A stretch of DNA of 64,000 bases from Melieria omissa (lineage: Eukaryota; Arthropoda; Insecta; Diptera; Ulidiidae). The notes beneath the pieces were generated by a model that worked only from the letters and a program-made list of their open reading frames with translations, had not been told where the DNA came from and did no database searches. Both the position numbers and the translations under genes were made by a program. This document shows positions 35,890-47,800 of the stretch, piece after piece (within the stretch, counting starts at the first letter, position 1; every line of letters starts with the position of its first letter). The stretch covers positions 4,154,001 through 4,218,000 of the forward strand of contig OZ020267.1 in assembly GCA_963971225.1 (NCBI GenBank). The letters run 5' to 3'.

Positions 35890-38551
35890 GCAAGAAAAAA
35901 GGAATAAAATATGAGTACTCAAATGTGCTTAAAGTATTATTTCTGAATACCTAAAAGTACTCAGTATTGATACTTGCACTCATTTTAGTTAAAAGTGGAA
36001 ATGACTCAAAGTTTTGTGGGCAAACAAACCGTAAATATTTGTTAGTTTAATGTTCCCCTAATTCAAAGTTTATTTTAAAACATCTTTTATTTAAAAGTGA
36101 AAAATAATTGCACAGAAGATAGTTAGAAAGTTACTTTGAACTCGGTTTTCAGCTCGGTCAACGTACGCATTGAACTGTGGGCTCATTCAAAATTGCGTGA
36201 ATTGCAAAACCGTCCACGTGAACTGTCACCCACTCCGTTCGTCTTAACCTAAAAGCAACTATGCAGCAACTATTCGCTCGTGCCGCTTTAGCAATTAAGC
36301 AAAATTGAATGCGGCCTATTGTGGATGGTTTTTGTGGCGTTGTTGAGTGGGAAGCAAAACGAGTCAGGCTGCTGTTTCGGTGGCTGTTTGGTGCTGCAAC
36401 ATCCGCCCATCCGAATGACAGTGCCGCATTCCGAGTCCAAAGCTCGGTTAATTTATTTAGTGCGGCTTGACACTTTGTTATTCGGTGCAATTGTTTTATG
36501 GATATGCGAACGCCAACACCAAAAGCAGGACATACATACACACACACGCACAAATGCTCATAAGCTCACATGTGTGGCAGACTACACCCACACAAGTGCA
36601 GAGTTGCATGCCGGCATGCACGGGCACATAACTCGATAGTCTGCATTTAATGAATAAACGCTGACACACGTTCTCGTTCAGTCATTCATTTGCATGTGGA
36701 CGGGGAGGGAATGCGTTTGGGATGGTGGCCAAAGGATCATGCAAGGAATTTTATCTGCCATAGTCCAGTTGCACACAGCCAGACACAGCGGCTGAAAATT
36801 CACACTATTTGCAGTTGTTGTAATGAAAAACTAGTCGTCCTATGTGTGTGTGTGTGTATGTGTGCAGTGCAGTTGGGCATGAAATTGTATGGGTGACAAA
36901 TGCGTGTGGGTGTGTGTTCGTTTGCTCTTTATTGGTTTATTATTAGTTTTTTTGCCTTTTTAATTGAATTTTAATGGACGCGCAATAACTACCAAAACCA
37001 ACAACAAATGTTCATACACATTCTGTGCATATTTTTAAATCAATAGAACTTTTTTACATAACTTTGATTGAATTTGTATGCCAACTTTAATTTAAAACTA
37101 CTCACAAATTTGTACTTTTTATAAAAAAAATTTTATTTAATTTTATCAAAAAAAATTCACCAAAAATTTCCTAACAACCGAATATGAATTCGCTTCTATT
37201 AAACATACATAACCATATTTGTTGTTGTTGTTGTTCCCTGCCATATTCCTGTTGTTATTATTTCTTACATAAACAACAACAACAAACAGTAAACGAACAC
37301 ACTACAATTTTTGCGCTCAAATTTTTCTTTTTCTTTGCCACACGTCGCGACACTCTCTACATATTGTTGTTGTTATTGTTATTGTTTTTATTATTGTTGT
37401 TGGCATTGCGTGCGTCGCCTGCCAGCCGAAAATGTTTCATTTTGTGTTATCTTTTTGCCGCAGGCAGCCCATAAATGCCAGGCAAATTAAACATCCAACT
37501 TTTGCGCCTTTTTTCGTTTCGCTTCCCATCGCCTCTTGCCCCCACTTCTCGCACAAAATTTGTCGTTTTGCCCGATTTTGTGCCTCGTCGCCATTTCACC
37601 TTCCCTATCTCGACGGCCGCACTTGCCCTTTTGTAACTTTTGTGTTTTTGTTGCCTTTCTGCCTCTCCGCCCATCATCAGTGTCGCTTTATTTTTACCTT
37701 TTTGCGCATTTTTCTTTCATTTCTGCTTCCATGTTTTTCACTTTTTCTGCACTTTTCGGATTTATGCGACAAACTGTTACGTTTTCGCTGCCATTTTTTC
37801 GCCAGCAGCTAGAACGTGTTTATGCGCTTTGTCGTTTGCGTGTCCTTTTAGTCCTTTGGCTCGCCCACTTTGCCGTTCGACGCTCGACGCCCACCTTTGG
37901 TGTTAACTAACAGCGCTCGGGCAGCGGTAACGACGCGCCGCAGTTATTAAACACCCACTTATTACTTTTTCATTTACCCATTCATAAATGCGTCTCGTCC
38001 TGCTTCCTGCCCCACACTTTCTTGCTCTCGCTCTCTCTTTTTCTTGTTGGTACAACGCATTCGAGCAGCGCCCTCGTCAACCTGCCGGAAATTATGGGCC
38101 ACAATGTGTGCCAATGAATTTTACGGCTCTGCACGCAGGCACAGTTTGAAAGGGTTAAACAACAGCAACAACAAAATCAACAACAAACAAAGCTCATAAA
38201 AACGGCGCACTTTGTCAGTTAAGTTTTTGATTTTTTGCATTTTTTCCACAAAAATAAAAAAGTCAACGTTTGTCGTTTTATTATTAACACATAAATTGAC
38301 TCGACGGTGTCGATGTAGCGCTGATACATGCAGCATGTGGCATGCCACACCAAGTGGCCCCTTAGGCTAGGGCGTGCAACATATTTCTTGTGCAATTTGT
38401 GATTTGCCACGCTGCTGCCATCAAGTGACATTTTTGGTTCCGCCTCTGCGACGACACTGACAAGTCGACGGTTTTTCGAAAGGGGGGTTGGGGAATTTCT
38501 GCTGCTTGGGGCAAAAGTTGTGCGTAACTCAAAATCGGTCAGTTGAAAGTA
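35890..38551. other. Unique spacer, partly pyrimidine-rich
   Basis: TG/CA tracts lie near 36538-36552 and 36844-36862, GTT tracts at 37218-37234 and 37364-37402. Positions 37500-38070 are T/C-rich with overlapping frames (37432-37812, 37536-37910), a composition artefact. No gene supported. Confidence 0.5.
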
Positions 38552-39293
38552 TCAGGTGTACAACTTTGCTTCCGCCGTTTTCCGATAGGTGGCTGTACCG
38601 GCTGAGGCTGGTTGAAATACATAGATGGTAATGCCTTTAAAGTGAGTGTGGACAGTGCCTAACGAATTGTCATCGCCGTTTCAGTGACAGTTGTTCTTGT
38701 TTTCGTATTATTCACGCTCAAAAATGTCCGTTTATGTGCCCAATTCTCGCCATTTGCGGGAAGTTTTACTTTTCTGTTACAATTCGAAAAAAAATGCAGC
38801 TGAAGCGCATCGAATGCTCTCAGAAACTTACGGTGATGCTGCTCTGAGTGAAAGAACGTGTCGGGAGTGGTTTCAACGTTTTAAAAATGGTGATTTCGAC
38901 ATGACAAAATCATCCTCCAACACGACAATGCTCGGCCTCACGTCGCAAACGTGGTCAAAAAGTACCTGGAAACGCTGAAATGGGAAGTCTTGCCCCACCC
39001 GCCGTATTCCCCAGATGTCGCCCCTTCTGACTTCCACCTATTCCGTTCGATGGCACACGGCCTGGCAGATCACCATTTTCAATCCTTCGAAGAATTGGAA
39101 AAATGGATTGCTTCATGGATAGCGTCAAAAGAGGACTCCTTTTTTCGAGCCGGGATCCGAAAATTGCCGGAAAGATGGGAGAAAGTTGTCGCTAGCGACG
39201 GACAATACTTTGAATAATACATCTGTAAGCACTTTTTCGCAATAAAGCTTTTAATTTTGGAAAAAAACGGCGGAAGCAAAGTTGTACACCTGA
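38552..39293 (+). mobile_element. Internally deleted mariner with intact terminal repeats, 742 bp
   Basis: Terminal inverted repeats TCAGGTGTACAACTTTGCTT plus CCGCCGTTTT lie at both ends, flanked by TA duplications (38550-38551 and 39294-39295). From ATG 38724 the frame gives MSVYVPNSRHLREVLLFCYN and the N-terminal helix-turn-helix region up to NGDFDMTKS. The middle of the gene, including the first catalytic Asp (normally in TGDEK), is deleted at about 38903-38915. The frame then shifts and resumes as LQHDNARPHVANVVKKY, with the second Asp, then HPPYSPDVAPSDF. The third Asp follows at the correct D34D spacing. The rest runs to the natural C-terminus ERWEKVVASDGQYFE with TAA at 39215-39217. 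The full-length family is about 1.3 kb, so roughly 550 bp are missing. With both ends intact it could be moved in trans. Confidence 0.9.
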
Positions 39294-39387
39294 TAGAATG
39301 AATGACAAAAGACTCGTATGAGAGATACTAAAGTTGTTGTAGAGTGTATTATGTGGCAACACAGATGAACTGGTGTAGTAGTAGTGG

Positions 39388-39467
39388 TGATGTGATGTGA
39401 TGTGATGTGATGTGATGTGATGTGATGTGATGTGATGTGATGTGATGTGATGTGGTGTGATGTGATG
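39388..39467. repeat. TGATG (TGTGA) pentanucleotide array
   Basis: About 16 units with one variant (TGGTG). The flanks each carry ACAGATGAACTGGT (39361-39374 and near 39485), so the array lies between copies of a short direct repeat. Confidence 0.9.
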
Positions 39468-39522
39468 GTGATGTAGTAGAAAATACAGATGAACTGGTAC
39501 AAGTCATCAAAGGGTGTCTTAA

Positions 39523-40486
39523 CTCTTTCAACCTCAAAGTTGCCTGAGAGCAACTTCACCTATGTCGGCCTCGATAGTCAAGCGGGTAGCACGCTGGCTC
39601 CTCATACCAAAGGCTCCAGGTTCGATTCCTGGCTCGGGCTGGTGAACAACTCTTCTACTTCTATGGCTATTCACATGAAGGGAATGAGAATTACAAGAAT
39701 CACAACTCATCTACTTCTATCGCTATCCACATGAAGGGAATGAGAATTACAAGAATCACACAAGTGCGCTCTTGGCAGGCAATGGCAAAAACCTCCAAGT
39801 GTGAACGAAAAAAAAAAATTGCCAATCGCCGTTCGGATTCGGCGTTAAACTGTAGGTCCCCTCCCCCCCTTTCCCCATCCGCTTGAAATGTGTGCTGTAA
39901 CATATGTTGGCAAAAAACAATGTTGCATACACAGTTCAAAAAACGGGTGAAATATGTGGTATCACAATGGGCCTTTCAGGCCTCCAAGTGTGTCTCTTAT
40001 AGAGGCAGCCACCGCAACCTAACCTAACCTAACTTCACCTATTTGTCATCTTCTGGCAAAAGCTACGATTGATTTATGGATTTGATTTAAGAAGACACCA
40101 AAAAATTAATATTTTTAGGAGTGTAATCAAAGCAAATTACAAAAATTTTGTTGTAATCCCCAAAACAATTTTCAATAATTTGCAGCGTTATCAGGGAAAG
40201 TTTGTGTTCTAATTGAAGTCTATCGTTTGATCGCGATTGATCGCGCGTTTGATCAAAACCCTGTTTCTTAAAAAAATGGTTGAATAAACTCAAAATGTGA
40301 TAATTTTGTATTTTTCCATGAATGTCAAATAATTTTTCTGTAATTAAAAAATATTGAAAACAATTCAATCAACCCGTTTTAAGCTAAAATTGTTCAAACG
40401 TAAACTAGCTCTAGAAAGAGGCGACTTCAAATGTCGTAATCCCACTTCTGAGAAAACACACAGGGTAAAATTTGGTGCCTAAAGGG
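39523..40486 (+). mobile_element. piggyBac-type MITE, copy 3, with perfect TTAA flanks, split by a SINE
   Basis: The left end CTCTTTCAACCTCAAAG is preceded by TTAA (39519-39522). The right end GGTGCCTAAAGGG is followed by TTAA (40487-40490). TTAA duplication with CCCTTT-type ends is the piggyBac signature. Removing the SINE and one 12-bp duplication leaves about 485 bp, similar to the other two copies. Non-coding. Confidence 0.85.
39564..40030 (+). mobile_element. tRNA-derived SINE with LINE-like CCTAA tail, 467 bp
   Basis: The head (39564-39645) is tRNA-like. It carries an A-box TAGTCAAGCGGG (near 39575), a CTCATAC segment in the anticodon-loop position, and the B-box GGTTCGATTCC (39619-39629) inside a CCAGG/CCTGG T-arm. 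The body holds a 56-bp tandem duplication (39655-39710 and 39711-39761, ACATGAAGGGAATGAGAATT). After it come GGCAGGCAATGGCAAAAACC, an A-run and TTAAACTGTAGGTCCCCTC. The 3' module has ATCACAATGGGCC, a GGCC stem-loop, a CTCTTATAGAG stem-loop and AACCTAACCTAACCT. The tail matches the LINE at 23146-23645. A perfect 12-bp target duplication AACTTCACCTAT flanks it (39552-39563 and 40031-40042). It is transcribed by RNA polymerase III if active. The cloverleaf acceptor stem is poor, so it is not a functional tRNA gene. Confidence 0.9.
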
Positions 40487-40490
40487 TTAA

Positions 40491-43080
40491 TGGACTTTAG
40501 TAGATGTAAAATAATTGCAGTAGGGAAGGATTTGTGTCCCTGTCGTTGATGTGCCAGACTTCAATTTATTGGAAAAAATATAAAATTCAGAAGAATATCA
40601 AAAGGACAGTAGAAAGCTATCTCAAGCATGAAGACAACGATTTTGAGTTTAAAATTTAGTAAAAATAACAAATCTTTTTTAAGTGCCATTAACAAAGAAA
40701 ACAGTGACTAAAACCTCACAACGCTCATCTCACAGCCCCCAAACCGTTTTCGGTTGCTCTTCCAACTAATTTATCTGGCGACACTTTACGCTTCAAATGA
40801 ACTGAAACTTCCTACACTTAATGCCGCATCATCCATTTGGCGTCCATTTGTGTGTTGCATGCCACATTTTGCTGTCTGCAATGCTTTTCTGTCTTCGATC
40901 TTTTCGAACTTTTTGTTTGGCGCATATTTATGCATTTTGTTGTATGTGTTGTTGTAGCGTTTTTCAAGCCAGCTGCCAAAAAAACTGCAATAAAATGCAA
41001 TATTAAAATGATAAACTTTGCGGAAATATAAAATTGAATTATTGCTGGCAATTTAAAGCAAACAAAGCTGCAACAGCATTGCGCGAAAGATGTGACACTG
41101 GCAGTGGAAATGGCATTGTGGCCACACATAAAAAATTTCCATTGCCAAAAATTTGTCAAAATAATGGCGTCATTCTGCAGATACAACTTAGCGCATATAC
41201 AGACCCGCTCCGCTGTCACTGTTCAACACTATCCGGCAGCTATGTACGTCTGCAGCAACCGCCCACTATTTGGCGTAGTGTCTGCCACAGGCGCAGTGGC
41301 CAAAAACCAATGAAAAAAAACATGCGCCTACTTCACTCCGCCTTTGTGCAAATATATATGTATGTGTGTATGTGTGTGTGTCTATTAGTGTGTGACTGTG
41401 TTTGTGTGTAGTTGCAATATTTGCTTTTGAAATTCAATGCGATTAAGTACAACTATGACTTGGGGCCCATTAAATGCGGCATAAACAACAAAACACTGCT
41501 GCCTTAGCTTCGACTTTGGCTTGGCGCTTTGTGATGCTTCTTCTTCTTCTACTCTTCGCAATGCATGTCTTTGAATGTGTAGTTTTTTTCTCATATTTCT
41601 TTCCTGTGGCACGCTTAATGGAAAAGTCAAATAAAATTGCAATATTTTGGGACATTTGAATGGAGCACTGAAGAGCATTTAGCCACAGCAGAAATTTATT
41701 AAAATTACATTTGGTCAGAAAGCGCTTAGCGAAAAATTATACAACACTTTAAAAGGTTTCGTTGTAAATGTGGAACGAAGGAGGTATGGGTGCAAAAAAC
41801 AAGCTCTACTTTAGCCGCTAAACGAGCCCCGACTCATTAACAAGGACACAATTTTTTAAGGTGAACTTTGGGATCGTCTTCAGTTTCATTCAGTTTTAGT
41901 TCATTTATTGTTCTGAAAATGTTTCATTAATATTTTTTAATATTAATCAACGGCTACTTTACCACAACAACACCCAACTATGCAGTTTGTCTTCACTCGC
42001 TCTAGACTACAAACATTTTAGCTTATCTGTTTCGTTAGGCGGCATTTTGTGTAAAAAGTAGCAAGTGAGCAAAATCCAACGAAACATCACAAAAAATGGC
42101 AACAACGTAAAAGCAACGCAGTGTGGCATGAGACGTGTATCTTGCGCTCTGAATCACTTTCGTATGCAAATTAGCGGCTTTCTTGCTTTTCCTCAACTCG
42201 CTGTTTTTTTCGCAGTTTTCCCCGCCAACGCTTCATCAATTCCCACCACATCGCACCCACCAATGCAACGTCGTCAGTGCTAACGTTTTGTGCGCTGCTG
42301 CGGCATTTTTCCTCTTACTTTGTGCCGCACAAAGTGGAAGAAGTAACATTTGATCGGAAAAATTTATCTCAATGATATGCAGATAAAACTAACAAGTACA
42401 TTTTCGAGCACACACACACATACATGTGTACGCATATGAGCCACACACACATGAGCATGTGTGCGAAATGGCGCGGCTGATGGCATCGACTGCATTAGCA
42501 AATAAATTTATTTAACGTTACAATGCGTCGAAAAAGAAATATAAGAAAAAAATAAGCGAATGTGAAAAGTAGAAAAAGTGAAATGAAATCAACGGCAAAA
42601 AGTTAGCGAACAGCAGCAACAGCCATGAATGAATGGATGCGATTGGTGTGGATGTGAGTGCGAGTGTGAGTGTGAGAGGGTTTAGGGTGAAGGCAGGGGC
42701 GCCAAAAAGTAGCTGCTATGAATTTATTTAAGACGCTTATTGATTGGATTGGATGTGATTTTTTATGCGAGCAGAGCGAGTGGGGTGCACTGAAGCGTGG
42801 AAGTGGCTGGTGGGCGCGGAGATACGAAGGCAATAAATTTGGGCGCGGGGCGTATGCAAAGAACTTTACATACAGGGCTGTGAAGAAACTAGCAACGATA
42901 GGTGAGGGTGGAGTAGAAAAGGATGTGTTTTATTTATTCAGAACTTTTTGGGGATTTACAAATTTTTGTATAATTGTTGTTTTTATAATACAAGACAGAA
43001 TAAGTAAAGTGAAGTGCTTTGAGGCGTTCGGCGTAAAAAAATTTAAATAGCTAAAGTCAGTTTTATGTTTTCGTGATTTT
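40491..43080. other. Unique spacer
   Basis: TG tract near 41361-41382, CA near 42410-42420. A 110-codon plus-strand frame (42718-43050) lies just before the mariner and has no recognised motif. No gene supported. Confidence 0.5.
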
Positions 43081-43127
43081 GGAATAACAGCCTAACTCAA
43101 CAATTTAGGAATAACAGCCTAACTCAA
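43081..43127. repeat. Short direct repeat, 27-bp spacing
   Basis: GGAATAACAGCCTAACTCAA occurs at 43081-43100 and 43108-43127, just upstream of the mariner remnant. Confidence 0.9.
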
Positions 43128-43194
43128 AACTTTGACTTTGACTTTAAAGTGTAATAACTTTGCAACGGTTAGCTACATCTAGTAACTTTTTTTT

Positions 43195-44332
43195 GCTTGC
43201 GCGTCGAGTTAAAAGTTATTGTAAAGCAAAGTTGAGTCAAATTTCGGAAACAATTCGTCACATTTTAACATTTTACTACGACAAAGGGAAGAACGCGACA
43301 CAGGCGCGTGAAAAGATTTGTGCTGTTTATGGTGAAGATACTCTATCTCAATCAACTGCCAGGAAATGGTTTGCTCGCTTTCGATTTGGAAATTTGGAAG
43401 TGAAAGATGCTCCTCGCTCTGGTCGACGTATCACCGAAAAAGTCTGTGTAATTCTGGTTAAGGTTCAAGAAGACCGTTATGTAAGCAGTCATGACATCGC
43501 TAAGGAATTGAAGATCAACCACAAAGCCGTTTTAAACTACTTGCATAAAGTTGGTTTCAAAAAGAAACTCGATGTTTAGGTGCCTCATGAATTAAGTGAA
43601 AAAAAATGTAATGGACCGAGTTTCCATTTCACTCTTGAAACGGAACGAAATCGAGCTATTTTTGAAACGTGTGGTAACAGGTGATGAAAAGTACATCACA
43701 TACGATAATGTTGTTCGAAAACGGTCTTGGTGCAAAAAGGATGAAGATCCAAAAACGGTGTCAAAACCAGGATTGACGACAAGGAAGGTGATGCTGTGCG
43801 TTTGGTGGGACTACAAGGGTATAATCCATTATGAGCTACTACCTTCTGGCCAAACGATTGATTCCAACCTCTACTGTCAGCAATTAATGGGGTTGAAGCA
43901 AGAAATTGGAACAAAGAGGCCGGAAATGATCAGCAGGAAAGGTGTTGTGTTTCATCACGACAACGCAAGACCACACATATCTTTGTTGACCCGCCAAAAA
44001 CTAAAGGACTTTGGCTGGGATGTTTTAATGCATCCACCGTATAGTTCTGACGTTGCACCCTCAGATTACACCATTTGTTCAGATCTCTTCTGAACTCTTG
44101 CTGGAAAAAACTTGGTCTCAAAAGAGGACTGCGGAAGGCACTTGGACCAGTTTTTCAAGGATAAACTCCCGGAATTTTATAACAAGCGAATAATGGTTCT
44201 GGCCGAAAAATGGCCGAAGGTTGTCGAAAAGAATGGACAAGATATTTGAAGTAATTAAATGTTTGTTTAACTAAAAAAAATGATGTGAATTTTTAATAAA
44301 AAACGCTCAATACTTTTTCCACAACCCAATAA
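43195..44332 (+). pseudogene. Near full-length mariner transposase with three lesions
   Basis: Mariner-family transposase. The N-terminal part reads ETIRHILTFYYDKGKNATQA, EKICAVYGEDTLSQSTARKW and the GRRI hook-like motif. The second helix-turn-helix is VSSHDIAKELKINHKAVLN. Lesion 1 is a TAG at 43577-43579 where the family has Trp (LDV-stop-VPHEL). Lesion 2 is a one-base change in an A-run at about 43600-43607, which shifts the frame to NVMDRVSISLLKRNEIE. Lesion 3 is a TGA at 44091-44093 just after SDYTICSDLF. All three catalytic residues persist: TGDEK (GAT 43683-43685), HHDNARPH (GAC 43959-43961) and APSDY (GAT 44064-44066), giving D,D34D spacing. The C-terminus continues in frame to WPKVVEKNGQDI and TGA at 44247-44249. 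The right terminal repeat (complement of TTGGGTTGTGG) ends near 44332. No matching left repeat was found. Confidence 0.9.
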
Positions 44333-44527
44333 TTTTGAATATCGATCGAATTGTATGAAAAAAATTGAATTTAAACAGAACACATGTGGTTGTAAATTTT
44401 CGTAAGTATTTAATTAAATATTGAAGAAAATTTATGGGCGGCACTCTGGCGATTTGTCTTGGGCGACATACATATAAGCCTTTTCCGCCTCCGCTTGTTG
44501 CAATACCAAATTAGGATGGCACGACTC

Positions 44528-44816
44528 AATCTTCTTTTCAGTCTAAGCAGCTCTGTCTACCTTCTTTTTATTTTATATTTTTTTATGTATTTTATGTTTT
44601 TATATATTAAAAAATTTTTTTTTTGTAAAGACGAAATTAAAAATATTTTTCTGGGGGTACTTAATCTTCTGTTCAGTATAAGCAATTCTGTCTACCTTCC
44701 TTTTATTTTGAATTTTATATTTTTTTTTAACTTTTTTTTTCATTTTATATTTGTAAATATTTTTTATATTTTTTTATGAAAATATGAAATTACAAATATT
44801 TTTCTGAGTGTACTTA
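44528..44816. repeat. 135-bp tandem duplication
   Basis: AATCTTCTTTTCAGTCTAAG at 44528 and AATCTTCTGTTCAGTATAAG at 44663. Each is followed by CTCTGTCTACCTTC-type sequence, T/A-rich DNA and TTTTTCTGNGNGTACTTA. The frame at 44459-44779 is this repeat. Confidence 0.8.
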
Positions 44817-47800
44817 CAGCATTTCTCTTCATTAAAATACCTTTAGTAGCATTTCAGAGCACTTTGTTTAAGCTGTTTCTCAAATTTTTCTCAGGGATCC
44901 GCAACTTTTGGCACAAAATTTTCAATTAAATTGACACTTGACACTTACCTAAGTTAGAGAAAAGAAAACAAGATAAATACAAAAATTAATGAATCAGTTC
45001 TCATCATATATACGCGACATTATTTTGTATTTTTTTAACGTTTAGGGTTTTGTACAACATTTCATACATACATCAAGAGAAGTGTACAAAATGCGCTTCA
45101 AAGCCATTTATATTTGCAGCCATATTTATATGTACATAGCTTATAGTAAATAATTGAACACACACAACTACATACAAGAAGAATTGTAAATAAATTGTCT
45201 TTGATTTTCATGCAATTTTCCATAATTTTTGCACTGAACAATTTTCATTTAAAAACAACCAACAAGTACTCACACTTGTTTTTACTATAAAAATCAGTAA
45301 ATTATGCATTTGTATGAAAATATTTTGTTGTTGCCATGACTGAAGAATGAAATTATGAAAGTAATCCGGCGCTTTTGCCACCAGCATCACATACCATAAA
45401 GGACCTTAATGCCTTAATGTTGCGCGCAGGTAGCAGCGTTGCATCATAACAACGGTCCAACGCGATCAATACACATTACGCAATAATTGAATCCGGCGGA
45501 ATTTTGTCGAGTATTAAAATGAAAAATAAAAACTAGGGAAGCTTTGCAATGGCCACAGCAAGGCGGCTGAGTGGGCCGTTTACTGGGCCAATGTCGTTTT
45601 TGGCCTTTTGCGCCAATGAATGTCGTAACTTTATAGATTTTTGCCATAACAATCAGCAGTCATAGGTAAACGTATTAAAATTAAAAAAGAAATTGTGGAC
45701 AAAATCGAAAATTAAAATTCACACTGAACATGGCACAACTGCGTTCTGTATAAAACTGACAAAAAATACTCAAAACAGTAGGAAAAAGAAGTCACATTCA
45801 CAGTAATGGAGCGTGTCTACATGTTGCAAGCTGCATTTCACCAAAAAATATTTTAGGCTCTAAATTTTTTTGTTACCTAAAACAAAATCATAAATCATAA
45901 AATGCGCATAGCACAATTTGTGTTGCTTTTGTATTATAAAAACAAACAAAAAACAATTCGCACTGCTGTCGCGGCAGGTAAGAAAGGAAAGGAAACGAAA
46001 GTCGTCTTCAAAAACCGCAAATATTTATTTGCAAAAATTATGAAAACTACCAAGCGGCGCGTTTTGCAACTGTGCCGCTGTGTGCTGTGCAGGTATTTGG
46101 TGGAAATTTTGCATTTCACTACAACAAAGCGTGAGTCGCAGCAACAAAGACGCGCCGCAGGATACAGTTGCGTAATGCGTGAAAAATTGTGTCGCGCTGT
46201 ACGTTGATAGGTTTGTGCGAAAAAAATTATAGAAAGTCATAAATTTGCATTTCGAAATTTACAGCAGGAAATGCACAGCGACACTTTCAAACAGTGCGCA
46301 CTATATGGAAATTTCTGTTGTTCATAAAAAAATGTAAACAGGTTCAAAGGAATTTTGCAACCTGTCGGTTTTGTTTGTTTAAGGGAATTTTTTTCTTTTT
46401 TTTTTCGGTTGGAAATGAAGAAATGGATTTTACAAAAGTTGTTAAAGCAAATATTTGGGCTCTTTAAATTTCACGCTTGACTACTGTGCGCTGAGGACAA
46501 TGGAGAGAATATCTGCTGGGGGCTGCAACACGCATAGAAAAGTCTGACAAAACGAAAATATTTGAGAAATCTTCTTCTTCTTCTTTGGCATATTTGAGAA
46601 ATTGTGTATTCTAGTTGTATGGGAGACACTGTATGAAAATATTTAGTACAAACAAAAGTGGAGGATAAAGAGCACAACTCATATCCAACTCGAAAAGCAG
46701 ATCACCATTCAAATAAGTTTTGTTGTAGATTCGTTTGGTAGGATCTTGAAGAATCATATATTATGAATTATTAAGTAAAAAGAAAACCAATTCATCACTA
46801 AGAAACTGTATTGTGAACAGCTACAAAGACGAAAAAAACTATTGAGGAAACAAGATCTGCTTCAACCAATCGAATTACACTTCACTTTCAATTATGACAA
46901 GAGATATTCTCCACACTTTAAATATGAAATTAAAATTCATCCACCCTACTATTCTTATTTGGCAATTTATCAGATTTTCACCCCTTTAAAACGCTGCAAA
47001 ACCCACTGAACGAAATACCATTCAATTCTGAAGAAGCAGTCCGAACCCATTCTGACCACAACTTAACCAGTAAAAAATTCAAGCAATTTAATTGCAATAG
47101 AATTGAAAATTTGCAGACAAGTAAGGAACAAGTAAAGAACAAGGCGGAAATTATATTTTTGACTATGACTATAGTTTTGATTTTTTTTTAATAGATTGAA
47201 CTTGACTAGTTAAAACCTACATTACTTCTAACATAACTTATAATCTTATTGAGCCAACTCAAAGAAAAATAAAAATAAATCGTCGCATCAACTTTGTATA
47301 CAAAAACAAAAAAAAAACCCATAGCCCTGGTTTGAGTCAACTCAAAGAGAAATAAAAAACAGTTGAATAAATCTTCGCATCAACTTTGGATACAAAAATA
47401 AAAAAAACCAAAGCGCACAAAAATGACTTAAAAAAATCGAAAGACGAAAAAGACTGCCTTTATATGCGGCAGCAGAGTGTTGCATGCAGCATACAGTATG
47501 CTATCATTGGCCGTAAATGCCTAAATGCCATTTGCCATTTCAGCAGTCGTCATGACAGCCATATATGCGTCTTTGTGCGGCACTTTTCCATCCCTTTCGC
47601 TGCCCAACTCCTTTGCTTTGTGGTTTTTGTCGCTAAAATTGGTCAAAATTGGCCAACATTGTTGAATAAAAGTCGCACACAATTCATGCGGAATGTCGCA
47701 ACAAAACAATAAACAAAAAAAAACAAAAAAAAAACTGTCACGATAAAGACAACAGCTAATAGAAGAAGAAGAAAAAAGGGTACCAAGAAGGGTTAAACGA

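Noticed and set aside
39564..39645. Functional tRNA gene
   Set aside because: A and B boxes are good but the acceptor stem does not pair properly. The sequence continues into a SINE body with a target duplication around the whole unit.
40012..40030. CCTAA repeats as interstitial telomere sequence
   Set aside because: Only a few units, placed exactly at SINE and LINE 3' ends, and Diptera generally lack TTAGG telomeres. This is a retrotransposon tail.
42718..43050. 110-codon frame before the mariner
   Set aside because: No family resemblance; the C-terminal part is AT-rich and hydrophobic as expected by chance.
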